Below, piece by piece: positions 1 to 11,345 of a stretch of 64,000 nucleotides of DNA. How positions within the stretch are numbered: position 1 is the stretch's first letter; each line of letters opens with the position of its first letter. The notes beneath the pieces are model-generated. The model did no database searches. It was not told the DNA's origin and saw nothing but the letters and a program-made list of their open reading frames with translations. Location of the stretch: NCBI GenBank assembly GCA_021186555.1, contig JAJKFL010000005.1:41195135-41259134 (forward strand). The letters are read 5' to 3'. Position numbers and translations under genes: made by a program. Origin of the DNA: Reticulitermes speratus (lineage: Eukaryota > Arthropoda > Insecta > Blattodea > Rhinotermitidae).

Positions 1-315
1 CAGCCCACGATTACGCACGGCCCGCAGTCACGCACAGCCCACAGTCACACACGGCCTGCAGTCACGCACGGCCCACGATCACGCACGGCCCGCAGTCACG
101 CACAGGCCACAGTCACACACGGCCTGCAGTCACGCACAGCCCACAGTCACACACGGCCTGCAGTCACGCACGGCCCACGATCACGCACGGCCCGCAGTCA
201 CGCACAGGCCACAGTCACACACGGCCTGCAGTCACGCACAGCCCACAGTCACACACGGCCCGCAGTCACGCCCAGCCCACAGCCATCCACAGCCCTCTGT
301 CACATACAGCCCACA
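1..315. repeat. 17-bp minisatellite with 102-bp higher-order unit
   Basis: Tandem array of about eighteen 17-bp monomers of the form CACGGCCCGCAGTCACG and variants. The variants recur in a fixed order of six, so that the CACGGCCCACGATCACG monomer near 69 reappears near 171, giving a 102-bp higher-order period. The array runs off the left edge of the window. The last two monomers (about 270-315) are degenerate. It is far more GC-rich than its surroundings. Confidence 0.9.
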
Positions 316-383
316 TTTTACTATTTATAAATATGTGTTTCTGAAAGCAGGAAGAACATTAAAATGTATATTTCATTGGTATG

Positions 384-985
384 TGCCCTACCAATCCATC
401 AACACGCTCCTCCCAGTCTACATCCAGCATCCCGTCATTGTTACGTGCCCTACCAATCCATCAACACGCTCTACATCCAGCATCCCGTCATTGTTACGTG
501 CCCTAACAATCCATCAACACGCTCCTCCCAGTCTACATCCAGCATCCCGTCATTGTTACGTGCCCTACCAATCCATCAACACGCTCTACATCCAGCATCC
601 CGTCATTGTTACGTGCCCTACCAATCCATCAACACGCTCTACATCCAGCATCCCGTCATTGTTACGTGCCCTAACAATCCATCAACACGCTCCTCCCAGT
701 CTACATCCAGCATCCCGTCATTGTTACGTGCCCTACCAATCCATCAACACGCTCTACATCCAGCATCCCGTCATTGTTACGTACCCTACCAATCCATCAA
801 CACGCTCTACATCCAGCATCCCGTCATTGTTACGTGCCCTACCAATCCATCAACACGCTCTACATCCAGCATCCCGTCATTGTTACGTGCCCTACCAATC
901 CATCAACACGCTCTACATCCAGCATCCCTTCATTGTTACGTGCCCTAACAATCCATCAACACGCTCTACATCCAGCATCCCGTCC
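384..985. repeat. 53/62-bp minisatellite, 11 copies
   Basis: Eleven tandem copies start at 384, 446, 499, 561, 614, 667, 729, 782, 835, 888 and 941. The basic unit is 53 bp. Copies 1, 3 and 6 carry an extra 9 bp (CTCCCAGTC) and are 62 bp long. Copies are nearly identical. Because 53 is not a multiple of three, all three forward frames stay open through the array, which creates long but meaningless reading frames. Confidence 0.93.
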
Positions 986-2170
986 CTATCCTTAGGCATA
1001 TTGAACTTTCCCATAACTACTGATGCCGTAATTGGATCCTGTTACGCTGCAAAAGGGGAGGCAAATTTGTGTCCTGCATAAGCGGATCATTCGTTTTCTC
1101 TAAGACTGGAAATGGCATTAACAGATCAAGTTATCGCTGTAGAGATCTCGACTGCGAGTTTAATTCTTCATAATATTCTTTTGAAAAGTAAACGTAAAGT
1201 TGTCAGTATCATTATGAAGGTGATTATATTACGGAGAATGAAATAGTTTGGACAGGGAACACGCTAAGAGTGATTATGATTGCATGTAATATTTTAGTCT
1301 AAAAACCTCTCGTTGAGAGTTCATTTGGGATACATGAGCGTAAATGGGAAAGAATCTGAGGGAAGAAAACTATGAAGGTGCAGAATAGATTAAACTGGCT
1401 CGAGACAGGGGAAAATGAATAGCTTTTGGGAAAACGGTAAGGAGCTTATGAGTTTATTAAAAGGCGTGGAATTTCTTTACCACCTAAGCAGCTGTAAACT
1501 ATATAGGAAAACTCTGCTGTGTGGAATTAAGTAAATGAATTCCTGTGTCTAATCACCGCTGTATAAAACATACTGTGAGAGGAATGAATGTAATGTTCCA
1601 CACTTCCTTATTTAAGCAACGTATGTAGATGAGTAATTGGCTTGATTTTCTGTGCCCTCTACTTACATATGAAAACGTCACCCTTATCATTGCTGGGATA
1701 TTTTGTGATTTGTAACAAGAGAAAGGTCCTGATCCTGCCGTGAGACGAACCCCTGTAGAACAGCACGCATGTTATCCACCCTGAGTCATCGTTATTGTTA
1801 ATAGTGTTGTCGCTGTCATACTCGTCGTTACATTCTTTAGTATCATCAGTTGTAACATGTTGCACACATGTAATTTAGCAGCCAGAATATCAGCCTTTAA
1901 TGTGCAATTCTATTCCAGGACTTTATTTCTTGTTTTGTATCGGAGTGTAAATCCAGCTACTGAAAGCAGAAAACCCAATTCAGTAGCTTCATTCTTCCTA
2001 TTGTATGTATGTTATCGTCTGAAATTCGGATCGTCATCAAAGAACAGTTATTGGCATTGCCTAATTTAGCTAATTTTGAGTACCGTAAACTTTGTACGAT
2101 TTATTTTATGCAGTTTTACCAATTCATTTTTGCGTAATTATAGAACCAGCACACAATTCGCGTGCATTGC
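986..2170. other. No recognisable gene
   Basis: AT-rich unique-looking sequence. Only short open frames with no recognisable domain; no repeat or RNA signal seen. Confidence 0.5.
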
Positions 2171-2179
2171 TTCAATGTG

Positions 2180-2390
2180 CCCTGTTTCTGTTGCTACATG
2201 ACACGTCGCTACTAAGGTCATGGCTTTTGAAGCTTCAGGTTGCCTGAGATGTTGCGCCATGTCGATTGGCAAATAGTTACCGACGTCTCGAATAGTGGTA
2301 GTGCTTTGCGAAACGTCAGTAGCTATTTACCAACCGACGTGAATTACATCCCAGAACACTTGAAATTTTAGCAACACCCTGTGAGAACCT
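2180..2390. repeat. Foldback repeat, CGAAACGT family (copy 1)
   Basis: Imperfect palindrome. GGCAAATAGTTACCGACGT near 2267 is answered by ACGTCAGTAGCTATTTACC near 2302 in reverse orientation. The flanking GATGTTGCGCCATGTCGAT is shared with the copies near 19.0, 25.1, 30.25 and 49.9 kb. A short non-autonomous element is inferred; no coding capacity is present. Confidence 0.55.
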
Positions 2391-2965
2391 CAAATCGCGT
2401 AGCATTACTTCTGTTATCATCATTAAATTTGAGGATTATAATCCCTTGCTGTTTGATGTAATAAATGTGTACATATAATCACTTTGGATTATTACGTCCT
2501 GTTTAACTGTTCCCTGTTTCGTGGTGCACATTTAGGGAGCCGCCCTTTCCTCCTCCACATCAACATAATATCGAGGGGCGGTTTTCCCCTCCGTAATTAC
2601 CAGAGTTAACCCTCACGTCAGAAGCTAGCCAGGTCGCCATCTTCTGACGGCGACACACAATCCACCTTTTAATGGAGTCCCTGTGTAACGCCCTCCTTAT
2701 CTTAATGGCGGTTGTTGTTCCGAACTTAAGGAATGACTCCTGCTGTCACTCCTTCAGGTTTTCCTCTAGACGAAACCTGATTTCAACTACCCTTAGTTAC
2801 ACAATTCAGCCATGAAGGCAGGGCAATCTGCTTCCTGTATGAGGGAAATATAACATCCCGTCAGACCCTCATAATTAAGATGGAGCAAATTGATACAGCC
2901 GTTTGCTTAGAGCCCCTGTATCGCAAGAGAGGGATTTTAAAGTCGTCGTGTGCATGAGCCGCGGA
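2391..2965. other. No recognisable gene
   Basis: Unique-looking noncoding sequence with a pyrimidine-rich stretch at 2540-2770. No domain or repeat recognised. Confidence 0.45.
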
Positions 2966-3080
2966 TCTAGGGTTAGTTCTCTATGGCCTGGATCGCAGGT
3001 TTAATTCCTGTTGGGATATGGGTTTATGTTCGGCGTTCTACGCCGTGTTTTAAATACCTGGACGCGCAAGAAGTGAGTAG
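2966..3080 (+). mobile_element. Possible decayed tRNA-derived SINE
   Basis: A B-box-like stretch (GCAGGTTTAATTCCTG, near 2996) follows GATCTAGGGTTAGTTC, as expected for an eroded tRNA-like head. No family match to the other SINEs here and no target duplication found, so this is tentative. Confidence 0.25.
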
Positions 3081-3496
3081 TGCCTACATTCGTGGTGTGT
3101 TAAATTTGGAAGTTATTTAACGAATTTGGGCAAAACTTGGTATTAGGGAGTCCCTGCTTGAAATCGGGCTTCAAAGAGCAGTGACGTGAGTGAGCCTTGT
3201 TTTGGCCACCCGTGCTCTACACTGCTAACTAGCAAGAACAGTGATGAGAGGACAAATTAACAAACAGTTATCGTGCTGCGAAAAGCACGTAAATTATGGA
3301 ACCAAAATGTGTAGCATTTTTATGCGTTTCGGGGATAATGAATGTACAATATTTAGGCCATCTCCATGTCCTTGCATATTCTTTGCCACCTAGTGCTTAG
3401 TGCTTAGACCGTTTTCCGTTTTGCATTCGAATCTATTCAGTGGCATTAAATAAAGCAAAAATATGTTTATGTAGGTCTACTAGTACGTGTGTCCTG

Positions 3497-3800
3497 TATG
3501 CTCTCAAGGCCGTGCCATCATTGTCTTTTTCTTCTAACTACATGGAGCACAGTCCTTCCTGTGTGAAGCTAACAGGTCCTCAGCTATTCAAGAAATACTC
3601 CGCATTTTATGGAACCCGAAGGTTCATTACCGCATTTACAAGTTCCCGCCACCTGTCCCATTCCTGAGCCAGGTCATGCCAGTCCATGCCGCCATCCCAC
3701 TTCTTGAAGATCCATTTTAATGTTATCCTCCCACTTAATCCTAGGCCTTACAGGTGGTCTCTTTCCCGCTGGTCCCTCCACCAAAACCCTGTATGCACCT
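3497..3800 (-). pseudogene. 3' end of LINE family 2 (reverse-transcriptase C-terminus)
   Basis: On the minus strand the sequence translates, with one frameshift near 3690, to the familiar tail of an insect non-LTR retrotransposon polyprotein. [19 protein letters not shown] is followed in a second frame by [19 protein letters not shown] and a terminal AVMNLRVP before a stop codon. The remainder, to about 3497, is 3' UTR. The fragment carries no catalytic domain. Older relatives occur near 11.2, 14.6 and 33.2 kb, all on the same strand. Confidence 0.7.
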
Positions 3801-5508
3801 CTGTCTCTGCCTTCTTTCTTCTCGGAATATAAAGTTGACAGACTGGTCGACAGTTATTTAAATATACCTATCACTGACCTCCACAGTCTGTTTACTTCAG
3901 ACTTGTCGTTAGTATAAAACTTGAAGTAGTTGGTGGAAATCAGCGTTGCTCTGTTTCCAAATAAGGGCACTTTCACATCGAAGAGCTCTACCATGACCAT
4001 GCTCTATATATAGGCCTGTGACCAGGGCGTGGACTTTTGTTTTCGTCTAAAACACTGTGACACCTTGAAGGTGTGATCACAAAACCGTCATGCCTGAGAG
4101 TTTCCTTTCACACTTACCGCACTCTGTGCCACTTAAAGTAGCTCAACCTTACAACCAGTCGATAGAATATTAAATCACGCTTTGTAATGAATTATTATAG
4201 CATTTAAAACTCCTTTTGGTGGGGGGGGGGCTGTAAAGGATTTGTCATATTGTACCGTTGTAAAATTGCATGTCATTTTCTGGAAAACACCGCGCGTATC
4301 TCGTCAGGGCATGGCATACCGACATTTGTTATTTAGTAATTAAACTGAAGACGTTTCCATACGTAAAGGACTGGACACAAATCTCGAAGAACTCTAGACC
4401 TCAGTACTAGACGGAGATGAGCCATTTTCACGTGTCTTCCGGTTTTACTCTGGTTAAGATTTACCAGTTTACATATTCTGGGAAGCTAGGTGGGTCTTAC
4501 GGCCCTTCTGCGGGCGGGGACGAAGAGTGGGGTAACAGGATGATTGTTCGTACGCGCCTGTAGCTAGTGTTCAGTGTTCAGTCAGTAAACACTAGAAAAT
4601 GAAGGAGGGAGGGAAGGCAGATAATTAGATAGAGAGCCTGAAGGACAAATAGGAAAGTAGGATGGAAAAACTGATGAGCAGATGGGCGGACGGATAAAAT
4701 AGTGAATCGGTGTGGAATATATGAGTAAATAGTTACAGAAATAAAATGTATGTATATATGTACAGGTGTATATGAAGGAAAGTGTGGAACAAACAAACAC
4801 GTGCACAATTCTTCGGTATGCCATTATTTTATCATGCATATTTTTGGGTTATTTCGTTTTTTCATATGAGTTATTTTGCTGATATTCTACTTATCAGACG
4901 CTGGATATTTTTAAACTATTTGGATATTTTAGTTCCATTGCTTTCGAAATCCTTCATAATGTGTTTACTCAGCTCTTTCATTGAAGTAATGTTGTAATTA
5001 CGTCGTTTAGCTCTTTGGTACGTTGGATATGTTATCTGCTACGAAATATTCGATCTGCAGGCTGTCCGGATTAAACACCTTCTGTCATGTTATTCCAGTG
5101 TTCGACAGAAAGGCATAACTAAACATCACATATCATTTCATTCTAGAGTTCAACAGAAATGCCTAATTAAATGCCACACCTCATAATGTTCTGGTGGCTG
5201 AAAAGTACACCCTTTTCGACATTACGTGCCATGTCATTCTATTCTCCTATTAGTTGACCGAAATAAACGTAACATATCATTTTACTGTAATAATTCTTCT
5301 ATCCGATTGTTAGATCTAATTAAACACAACGCTTTTCCTTATTCTGTTGACAGGTAAAAGGCCTAATTAAAACCCACGTGCCATATTATTGTAGTGTCCA
5401 GTAATTAGATCTTGTCAAACATACGTCATGCTATTCTACTGCCCAATAAGCACATCTGTTTAAATATTATGTCACATTTACATAGACAAGTTTATTTCAA
5501 GTAACTTC
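3801..5508. other. No recognisable gene; G-run
   Basis: Noncoding, with an 11-base G run near 4219. The GA-rich stretch at 4600-4700 keeps short antisense frames open but shows no domain. Confidence 0.5.
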
Positions 5509-5509
5509 A

Positions 5510-5764
5510 CAGTACCTAGTTTTGATGCTCCTACATGTTTAGGCCACGAAACGCGACAGGGAGCTACAGTACTTGAGGAATCATGCAGCATATTAAAATT
5601 GTCAGCCGTAAGTGGTAAATTGTATACATCATTTACATACATATGCATTATTTACGGCTGACAGTTTGCATAACACGCTGCATGTGTCCTGAAGTACCGT
5701 AGCTCCCTGGAGATGACCGCGATTGTTGGCCGAAACATGTAGGAGCATCAAAATTATGTACTTG
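5510..5764. repeat. Foldback element with ribozyme-like arms
   Basis: Imperfect inverted repeat: the left arm (about 5510-5612) is the reverse complement of the right arm (about 5649-5764). Both arms contain TGATGCTCCTACATGT or its complement and an AGCTCCCTG block. On the plus strand the right arm has GCTCC upstream and GGAGC downstream of a hammerhead-like core (5702-5748), although the core reads CTGGAGA instead of CTGANGA. The left-arm copy is more damaged. Confidence 0.7.
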
Positions 5765-6015
5765 CAGTTAGTTAGTGGAGACCTCCACCGTAGTACTCCT
5801 CACCGCACAACACGTAGTACACTCCGCTCCACGCAAAAACATTTCATATGCTTTTAATACCACACGCCAGCAGTTCCACAATCTACCATCTACAGTGCTT
5901 TTATAATTTTACAACTTTTAGAGAATCTTTTTACAAGATTTTAACTTATGTTTCAAAGTGCAGATAGAATATTTTAAATCATGTGTTGAAGTAACTGTAG
6001 CTTTTAGCAATAAAC

Positions 6016-6055
6016 CCCCCTGACGATGATCCTAGGATCGAAACACGTGTAGGGG
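6016..6055 (+). ncRNA. Hammerhead ribozyme-like motif, reduced stem III
   Basis: Order on the plus strand: stem I strand CCCC (6016-6019); core CTGACGA (6020-6026); one extra T; stem II GATCC-TA-GGATC (6028-6039); GAA (6040-6042); self-complementary stem III ACACGTGT (6043-6050); cleavage-site A (6051); stem I strand GGGG (6052-6055). All conserved core bases are present. The only oddity is the unpaired T before stem II. Stem III has no loop, as in hammerheads from Penelope-like elements that are known to act as dimers. Activity is inferred. Confidence 0.55.
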
Positions 6056-6119
6056 TACAATTTTAACAATTTTATAATAAAGCTACTTAAAAAGTGGTTT
6101 TAGTGTGCATCGGTTGGTT

Positions 6120-6845
6120 TATAACTTAATTTAATATGACGAAGATGCACGGTGTCAACAGTGCGAAACATGCCTACTTTTTCCCCGATTAATTCAAGTA
6201 AATACGAAGAACATACAGGGACTGTTTGTGCCTCCTTTGAGGATGTTCTGGTAGACCCAGGTGAATTGTGTTATATCGTTTTTAAGATTTCGTAAAATTT
6301 ATTTCCATAGAATTTTTGCATTCTACATTTAGAATTTTTTTTTCTTAAGCACCGAACTTGTTCTTCTTGAATAAATAATTAAACAGAGTAATTGCTCAGT
6401 TTTTCTCTATGTGTATTTCGAATAAAGCTGTTTTCTTCAGTGAGTAACAACAATTCTGAAGGCAATACACTGTGTCAAGTTTTCTGAATAGGTGGAAGAA
6501 TGTGCTGTCGTATTTTCTTTGTTCGATGGCGTAGGATGATATACGTGCTTTGTATAAATTTTGCAGTTGACATCGTGCCCCTAATAACAATAAACACGTT
6601 AACAAGTACGAAACGGTAATAATACGTAACATCAAAGCAGATATTGTGATATTTCCCTGCGTTATTTTGATGAGATAAGAATATTTTATTTTTAAAAATT
6701 ATCAGTGCCTTTTTCCCTACCTTCTTACTATCGTGGTTTATTTAACGGAGATTTAAATTCGTCACTTGATGTGGCATCAAGTGAATGGATGATTAGTGGC
6801 TTACGGATTCCAAAAGTGTGAAAGGATGCTTCTGTCTACTACTTC
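6120..6845. other. No recognisable gene
   Basis: AT-rich sequence; short open frames with no domain. Confidence 0.5.
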
Positions 6846-6847
6846 TA

Positions 6848-6995
6848 GGTAATCTTCCGGCACTTGCCTTCAGGGACTGAGGAAAACCCCAAGAAACATC
6901 AATCGGAACAGCGCTGTCCGGACCGATCTTTGGAAACCGAGACCTCTAAAACTTAAGGCAGAAGTGCTCGACGCTCAACCACGGCTTTCGGTAAT
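6848..6995 (-). mobile_element. Possible decayed SINE
   Basis: The string CAGGGACTGAGGAAAACCCC followed by a degraded minus-strand B-box (GGTTTCCAAAGATCGG at about 6930) and CGACGCTCAACCAC resembles an eroded tRNA-like head with its downstream body. The B-box has lost its TCGA core, so the call is weak. Confidence 0.3.
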
Positions 6996-6999
6996 ATTC

Positions 7000-8030
7000 G
7001 TGCGTTACCTCTTTTATTACTACAACTATACAAAAGTGAAATTACACGCAGATTGGACCGAAAAGTGTATGTACATTTTTTGGATAGGGATCAAGATTCT
7101 GAATTCAGCTGCTAGAAATTAAATTTCTTGAAGAAAAGTGGCAGTTTGCTCTTCGTGCATCGTAAATTGTATTATAGTTGTTCTTAAGCGCTATATGTCG
7201 TAGTCATTCTTCACGATCAGCAACACAATCCATTACATTTGGATGATGTCTTGAAGAGGCCAGTCATACAGCAGATCAGTAGCACACATCACTTACATTC
7301 CGATGATTTCTGGTTCAAATCACGTCCGAGATCACTTGTGTTCCGTTTGAGGATTCTTTTTTTTTCCCCCGAAGTATATCGAAACAGGATGGTATACCGA
7401 TATGAGCCATAACAGTTTCCTTTCTCATTCACCATATAGGCCCAGCTCTTGACTAACTACGTATGAAGAAAATCGTCATTAAATAAGCTAGGAGGACTGT
7501 ATGTGTAATGGAGACGCTAATGAAGGGATGCTGCAGAGTGCCAGGTCCTTAAGTTTGTAGCAACACGCCATCGTGCTAAGTGTTGCGGCAGGCACTTTAC
7601 CGAGGCCACAATGACGCTTCGAAACTTTCTATTTACACCTGACGGCCGAGGCTAGGAGGTGCTTCCCTACAGACTTATCGGGTTCCTCTCTTTGGGGCAT
7701 GATGTTTACAGGCCGCATACGTAGATTACTTGTCGGATTCTTCCTTTCATTCTGTCTTTGTTTACTTCTTTGTCGTTCTTTATTTTTCGGTGTCTTCTCC
7801 AGGTACTTACATTTCAGAATAACACATTGCGGTGGGCGTCAGTCTTTTCCTGCCAAGTTTTTTTGGCGTACTTTTACTGTCATTTCCTACGACACTAATT
7901 ATCTGTTGTAAATAATAAATAATCTACAAAGATTTCGACATGCGCGTGTAACAGGAAGAATGGCCCAACATTTAGTGTAGAATTAAAACCATGCATTTTG
8001 CTTATGCTTTCGATGGAGGACATATAGATA
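7000..8030. other. No recognisable gene
   Basis: Noncoding, with a short T/C run near 7359. Nothing else recognised. Confidence 0.5.
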
Positions 8031-8033
8031 ATT

Positions 8034-8148
8034 TGTATTATTATTATTATTATTATTGTTAGTAGTAATAATAGTAATAATAATAATAATAATAATAGTA
8101 GTAGTAGTAGTAAGTAGTAGTAGTAGTAGTAGTAGTAAGTAGTAGTAT
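8034..8148. repeat. Trinucleotide microsatellite (TTA)n then (GTA)n
   Basis: About 115 bp of ATT/TAA repeats passing into TAG/GTA repeats with occasional four-base interruptions. The antisense reading gives a run of tyrosines that is only a repeat artefact. Confidence 0.95.
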
Positions 8149-9333
8149 AGCGAATATTTTACAAGGCAAAATGTGTATTTTATAAATATCTATAATTCTT
8201 AGACTACAAAATACTCTGTCTCGTATATATTTACCGACGTCACACGTGATGTATTTAGGTACGTGGGCTTTAAAATTAATTACGTTGATTGAAAGGAGTA
8301 AGTAACAATATTCGTACTTGTATAATATTATCAGAATAAAAGTGTAAAGAAGGATGCAGTTGCTATATCTTAATGATAAATGACACTCTAACTTAAACTG
8401 TTCCATAAAATGAACCACACTCAAGGACAACAGAATGGCTCTACACAGTTTAGCGTTGAACTCTGATATAGAGTTTCATCAAAAGCAGTTCTGTACACAT
8501 TGCAGACAGATATGACGAAACCAGGGATTACTATTCCGATTTGTTTTCCAGACGAACCTGAATTAACAGAAGTAGCATCAGAATTCGGCTAACAAATTTC
8601 AAAGCCTTTGAATTATCTTTCAGACAGCTATATTCCGAGCTCCCAGCTCATAATACGAACAGGGTTGCCACCAACTTTGTCCTTTCCAATTACCCTCACC
8701 TCATCTCTCATCTAAGAGATGAGATGTCAAAACTGTCACATCTTCTCACTTTGCTGCTAGGGCGTAGCACTGCCACAACACTGTTTTCATTCCATCACCT
8801 GTGTCGCTTTTTGATTAGGTTCTTGTGAACGTCTTGAGACGCGTGTTTAAGGCAGATTTTAACAAAGCAGACATTACCTTCATCAACTGTTGGTACACTG
8901 AAGTATCGTAGCAACACTTGGGTTCAACAGCGGTTTATGTAATAAAATGAAGTAAGTTATGTGTTACAACTTCTGACATCTTTTTAGAAACTAGAAGACA
9001 ATTAAGAGATTGATTCCAAAGTTCTGCTATTTTCGAGTGAGAATATCGTATCGACACAGCATGCAAGAAAACATCAAGAGCAGTTTCGATAAGCAGAATG
9101 GTTTCCAACATTCGGTTCAGAATCTTTTATTTCAGGTCCGTTGTCTGAAAACACGACGGCTGAAATATTTAGAGTTATAGTTTGCCTGTGGTGTGCACGA
9201 GAGAGAAACTTTGCCTGTCTCATTATGTGGAAGCATAAGAGGTGATTAGGAAGTGGCTGGAGGAAGTTAGCAGACGACGTCATATCAGTGCGAAGGTCAC
9301 GAATAGCCATTTTGACGAGAAGCTCAGTAGTAT
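8149..9333. other. No recognisable gene
   Basis: Noncoding. A short palindrome around 8704-8729 (CATCTCT / AGAGATG) is the only structure noticed. Confidence 0.45.
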
Positions 9334-9893
9334 GGGGGAACAAGCACATATGTATGCGGTGAGACAGACATACGAAACTAGTTAGTGGCAAGCACATATG
9401 TATGGGAGGGAGACAGACTCAGACTTAGTAAGGTGGGAAAACCAGTAATGGGGTAGACAGACACAGAACTTTGTTGGTGGACAAGCCCAGAGGGGTAGAC
9501 AATACAGAAACTTAGTATGAGGTGGGACAAGCACCATATGTATGGGCGGGTGAGACAGACATACAGAAACTTAGATGGACAACACATATGTAGGGTAGGT
9601 GAGACAACACAGAAACTAGATGAGGGACAAGCACCATATGTATGGGCGGTGAGACAGACATACAGAAACTTAGTATGAGGTGGGGACAAGCACCATATGT
9701 ATGGGTAGGTGAGACAGACATACAGAAACTTAGTATGAGGTGGGGACAAGCACCATATGTATGGGCGGTGAGACAGACATACAGAAACTTAGTATGAGGT
9801 GGGGACAAGCACCATATGTAGGGCGTGAGGAATACAGAAACAGATGAGTGGGGACAAGCACAATGTAGGCAGTGACAACAGAAACTTAGTCGG
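9334..9893. repeat. 58-60-bp minisatellite, about 10 copies
   Basis: Tandem unit built around GACAAGCACCATATGTATGG and AGACATACAGAAACTTAG. The central copies (GACAAG at 9685, 9745, 9804) are nearly identical with 59-60-bp spacing. Flanking copies (9334-9620 and 9820-9893) have lost many single bases. Confidence 0.9.
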
Positions 9894-10770
9894 AAAACCT
9901 GAAATGAACGGACTATTTCAGAGACTTAGGTTATCCGTAAATGAAAAAAAATACTAAAATGAATGTCGAGAAAATATAATGCCATGATGTTGACTTGAAT
10001 CAGTTGGTTCAGAATAGGGTTCAGTGTATATTTCTGTGGATTCAGTAATGAACCTTCGTGTTCCATTAAAAGGCTGGTGACTTTTCGACTAGTTCAGTGG
10101 CTCGGCTTGAAACCACGGACGTTGTTCCATGGAATTAGCTTCCGCAGAGCATAATTAAAGCGTACATACTACATTTCATAGGAATGGTATATATTTCCTC
10201 TCGCTGGAACGGCGGATTCTGGTTTGTGTTCTGGTGACACGCGACTGAGTTTTCAACCGTAAGTCTTCTGCTATGATAAAAGTTTTACAATCAGAGTCCT
10301 TCGGAACTTAGATTGAAGCCTTACCAGCCATAATTACATCTTGACTGTATTTGCCTCTAACTTCAGTGTCACCTAGGCCTATGTAGTAGAAGTGCGTCTA
10401 CGTGAAATCTTTCGCTTTACGAACGGCTTTATGAACCAACTAAGATGGCCACAGCATCGCGTCTTTCACTGTATCCGTGCCCAAGATACAAACTTTCTAC
10501 TTCGAATATTAATATATGTGAGCCGCGTTGTCAGGGAGGCCCTTTCGAAATTAATCAACCGGGCAAGGTTTCTCTTTGGGTAAATCACGGACACCTACCA
10601 GCAAAATACTGAAAAAGTGGAGAAATGTTCAATCAAGAGATTAGTAATTGTGTTTCGTCTGACTTTAGGACTCCTCCCATTTCAAATTCAGCAGCAACAT
10701 GGGTCATAGTGCTTGCATAGGAACACCACGTGCCAGCTGCAGATTCGGATAGTCTGAACTGTATGGTCTA
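9894..10770. other. No recognisable gene
   Basis: Unique-looking sequence. The short frame at 10392-10583 shows no domain. Confidence 0.45.
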
Positions 10771-10772
10771 AA

Positions 10773-11051
10773 GGTAAAAGGTAAAGATCACCCTATAACA
10801 GGCCATGAAGGCCCAGAGGGAGTAGATATGTAGTTCTTTCTTTAACGTCGGTGCTCGATGCGGGTGCGTGGTCAACGCCACGCCCCGGCCGCTTTACCCC
10901 GGGGAAAGAGGCCCGGTACCCATTATACAGCAGGCTGAGTGGGTCCCATGGCCGGTCTGGACGAGTGCGGAAAATCTCGCCCCCCCGGGATTCGACCCCC
11001 GGACAGTCCATCCCGTAGCGAGTCGCTATACCGACCACGCTATCCCGGCCG
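10773..11051 (-). mobile_element. tRNA-derived SINE, family A
   Basis: Read on the minus strand the element begins GGCCGGGATAGCGTGGTCGG (A-box) and has a B-box GGGTCGAATCC about 50 nt on. The body ends in CCTTCATGGCCTGTTATAGG. Full-length copy of the family also seen at 29.8, 43.7, 50.6 and 61.9 kb. These elements are transcribed by RNA polymerase III from the tRNA-like head and moved by LINE machinery. Confidence 0.85.
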
Positions 11052-11167
11052 ATGAACTGCATGGCCTACTATACTAAACCAACATGAGCTGCAGTTGTGT
11101 TTGAAGCTGTGACAGTTCATTATTACGGTGCATACCGAACTAAATCAGTGCACGAGAGGAGCTGAGA

Positions 11168-11345
11168 AAGTGCTTGTTTCTCAGTTCGTCAAGAAGTTTC
11201 CGCCTTATATGGCAATCAGAAATGTATTACTATGTTTAAGAAATTCTGCTACTGCACCCTATCCTAGAAAATTTCAATGCAGTCTGCCCATTCACGTCCT
11301 GTGTTTTAAGATCCATTTTAATATTGTCTTCACAAAGACACCTGT
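11168..11345 (-). pseudogene. Old LINE family 2 3' fragment
   Basis: Diverged minus-strand match to the 3.5-3.8 kb element: the plus-strand strings TCGTCAAGAAGTTTCCGC and GATCCATTTTAATATTGTC align with the corresponding parts there. No open frame survives. Confidence 0.5.

Noticed and set aside
335..1081. 248-codon open frame of HQHAPPSLHPA-type repeats
   Set aside because: Lies wholly on the 53/62-bp minisatellite; all three frames stay open for the same reason and the peptide changes frame at each copy.
8059..8430. 123-codon antisense frame ending in poly-Tyr
   Set aside because: Product of the GTA/TTA microsatellite with random upstream sequence.
9378..9808. Antisense frames with repeated HTYGACP and SFCMSVSP strings
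   Set aside because: Minisatellite artefacts.
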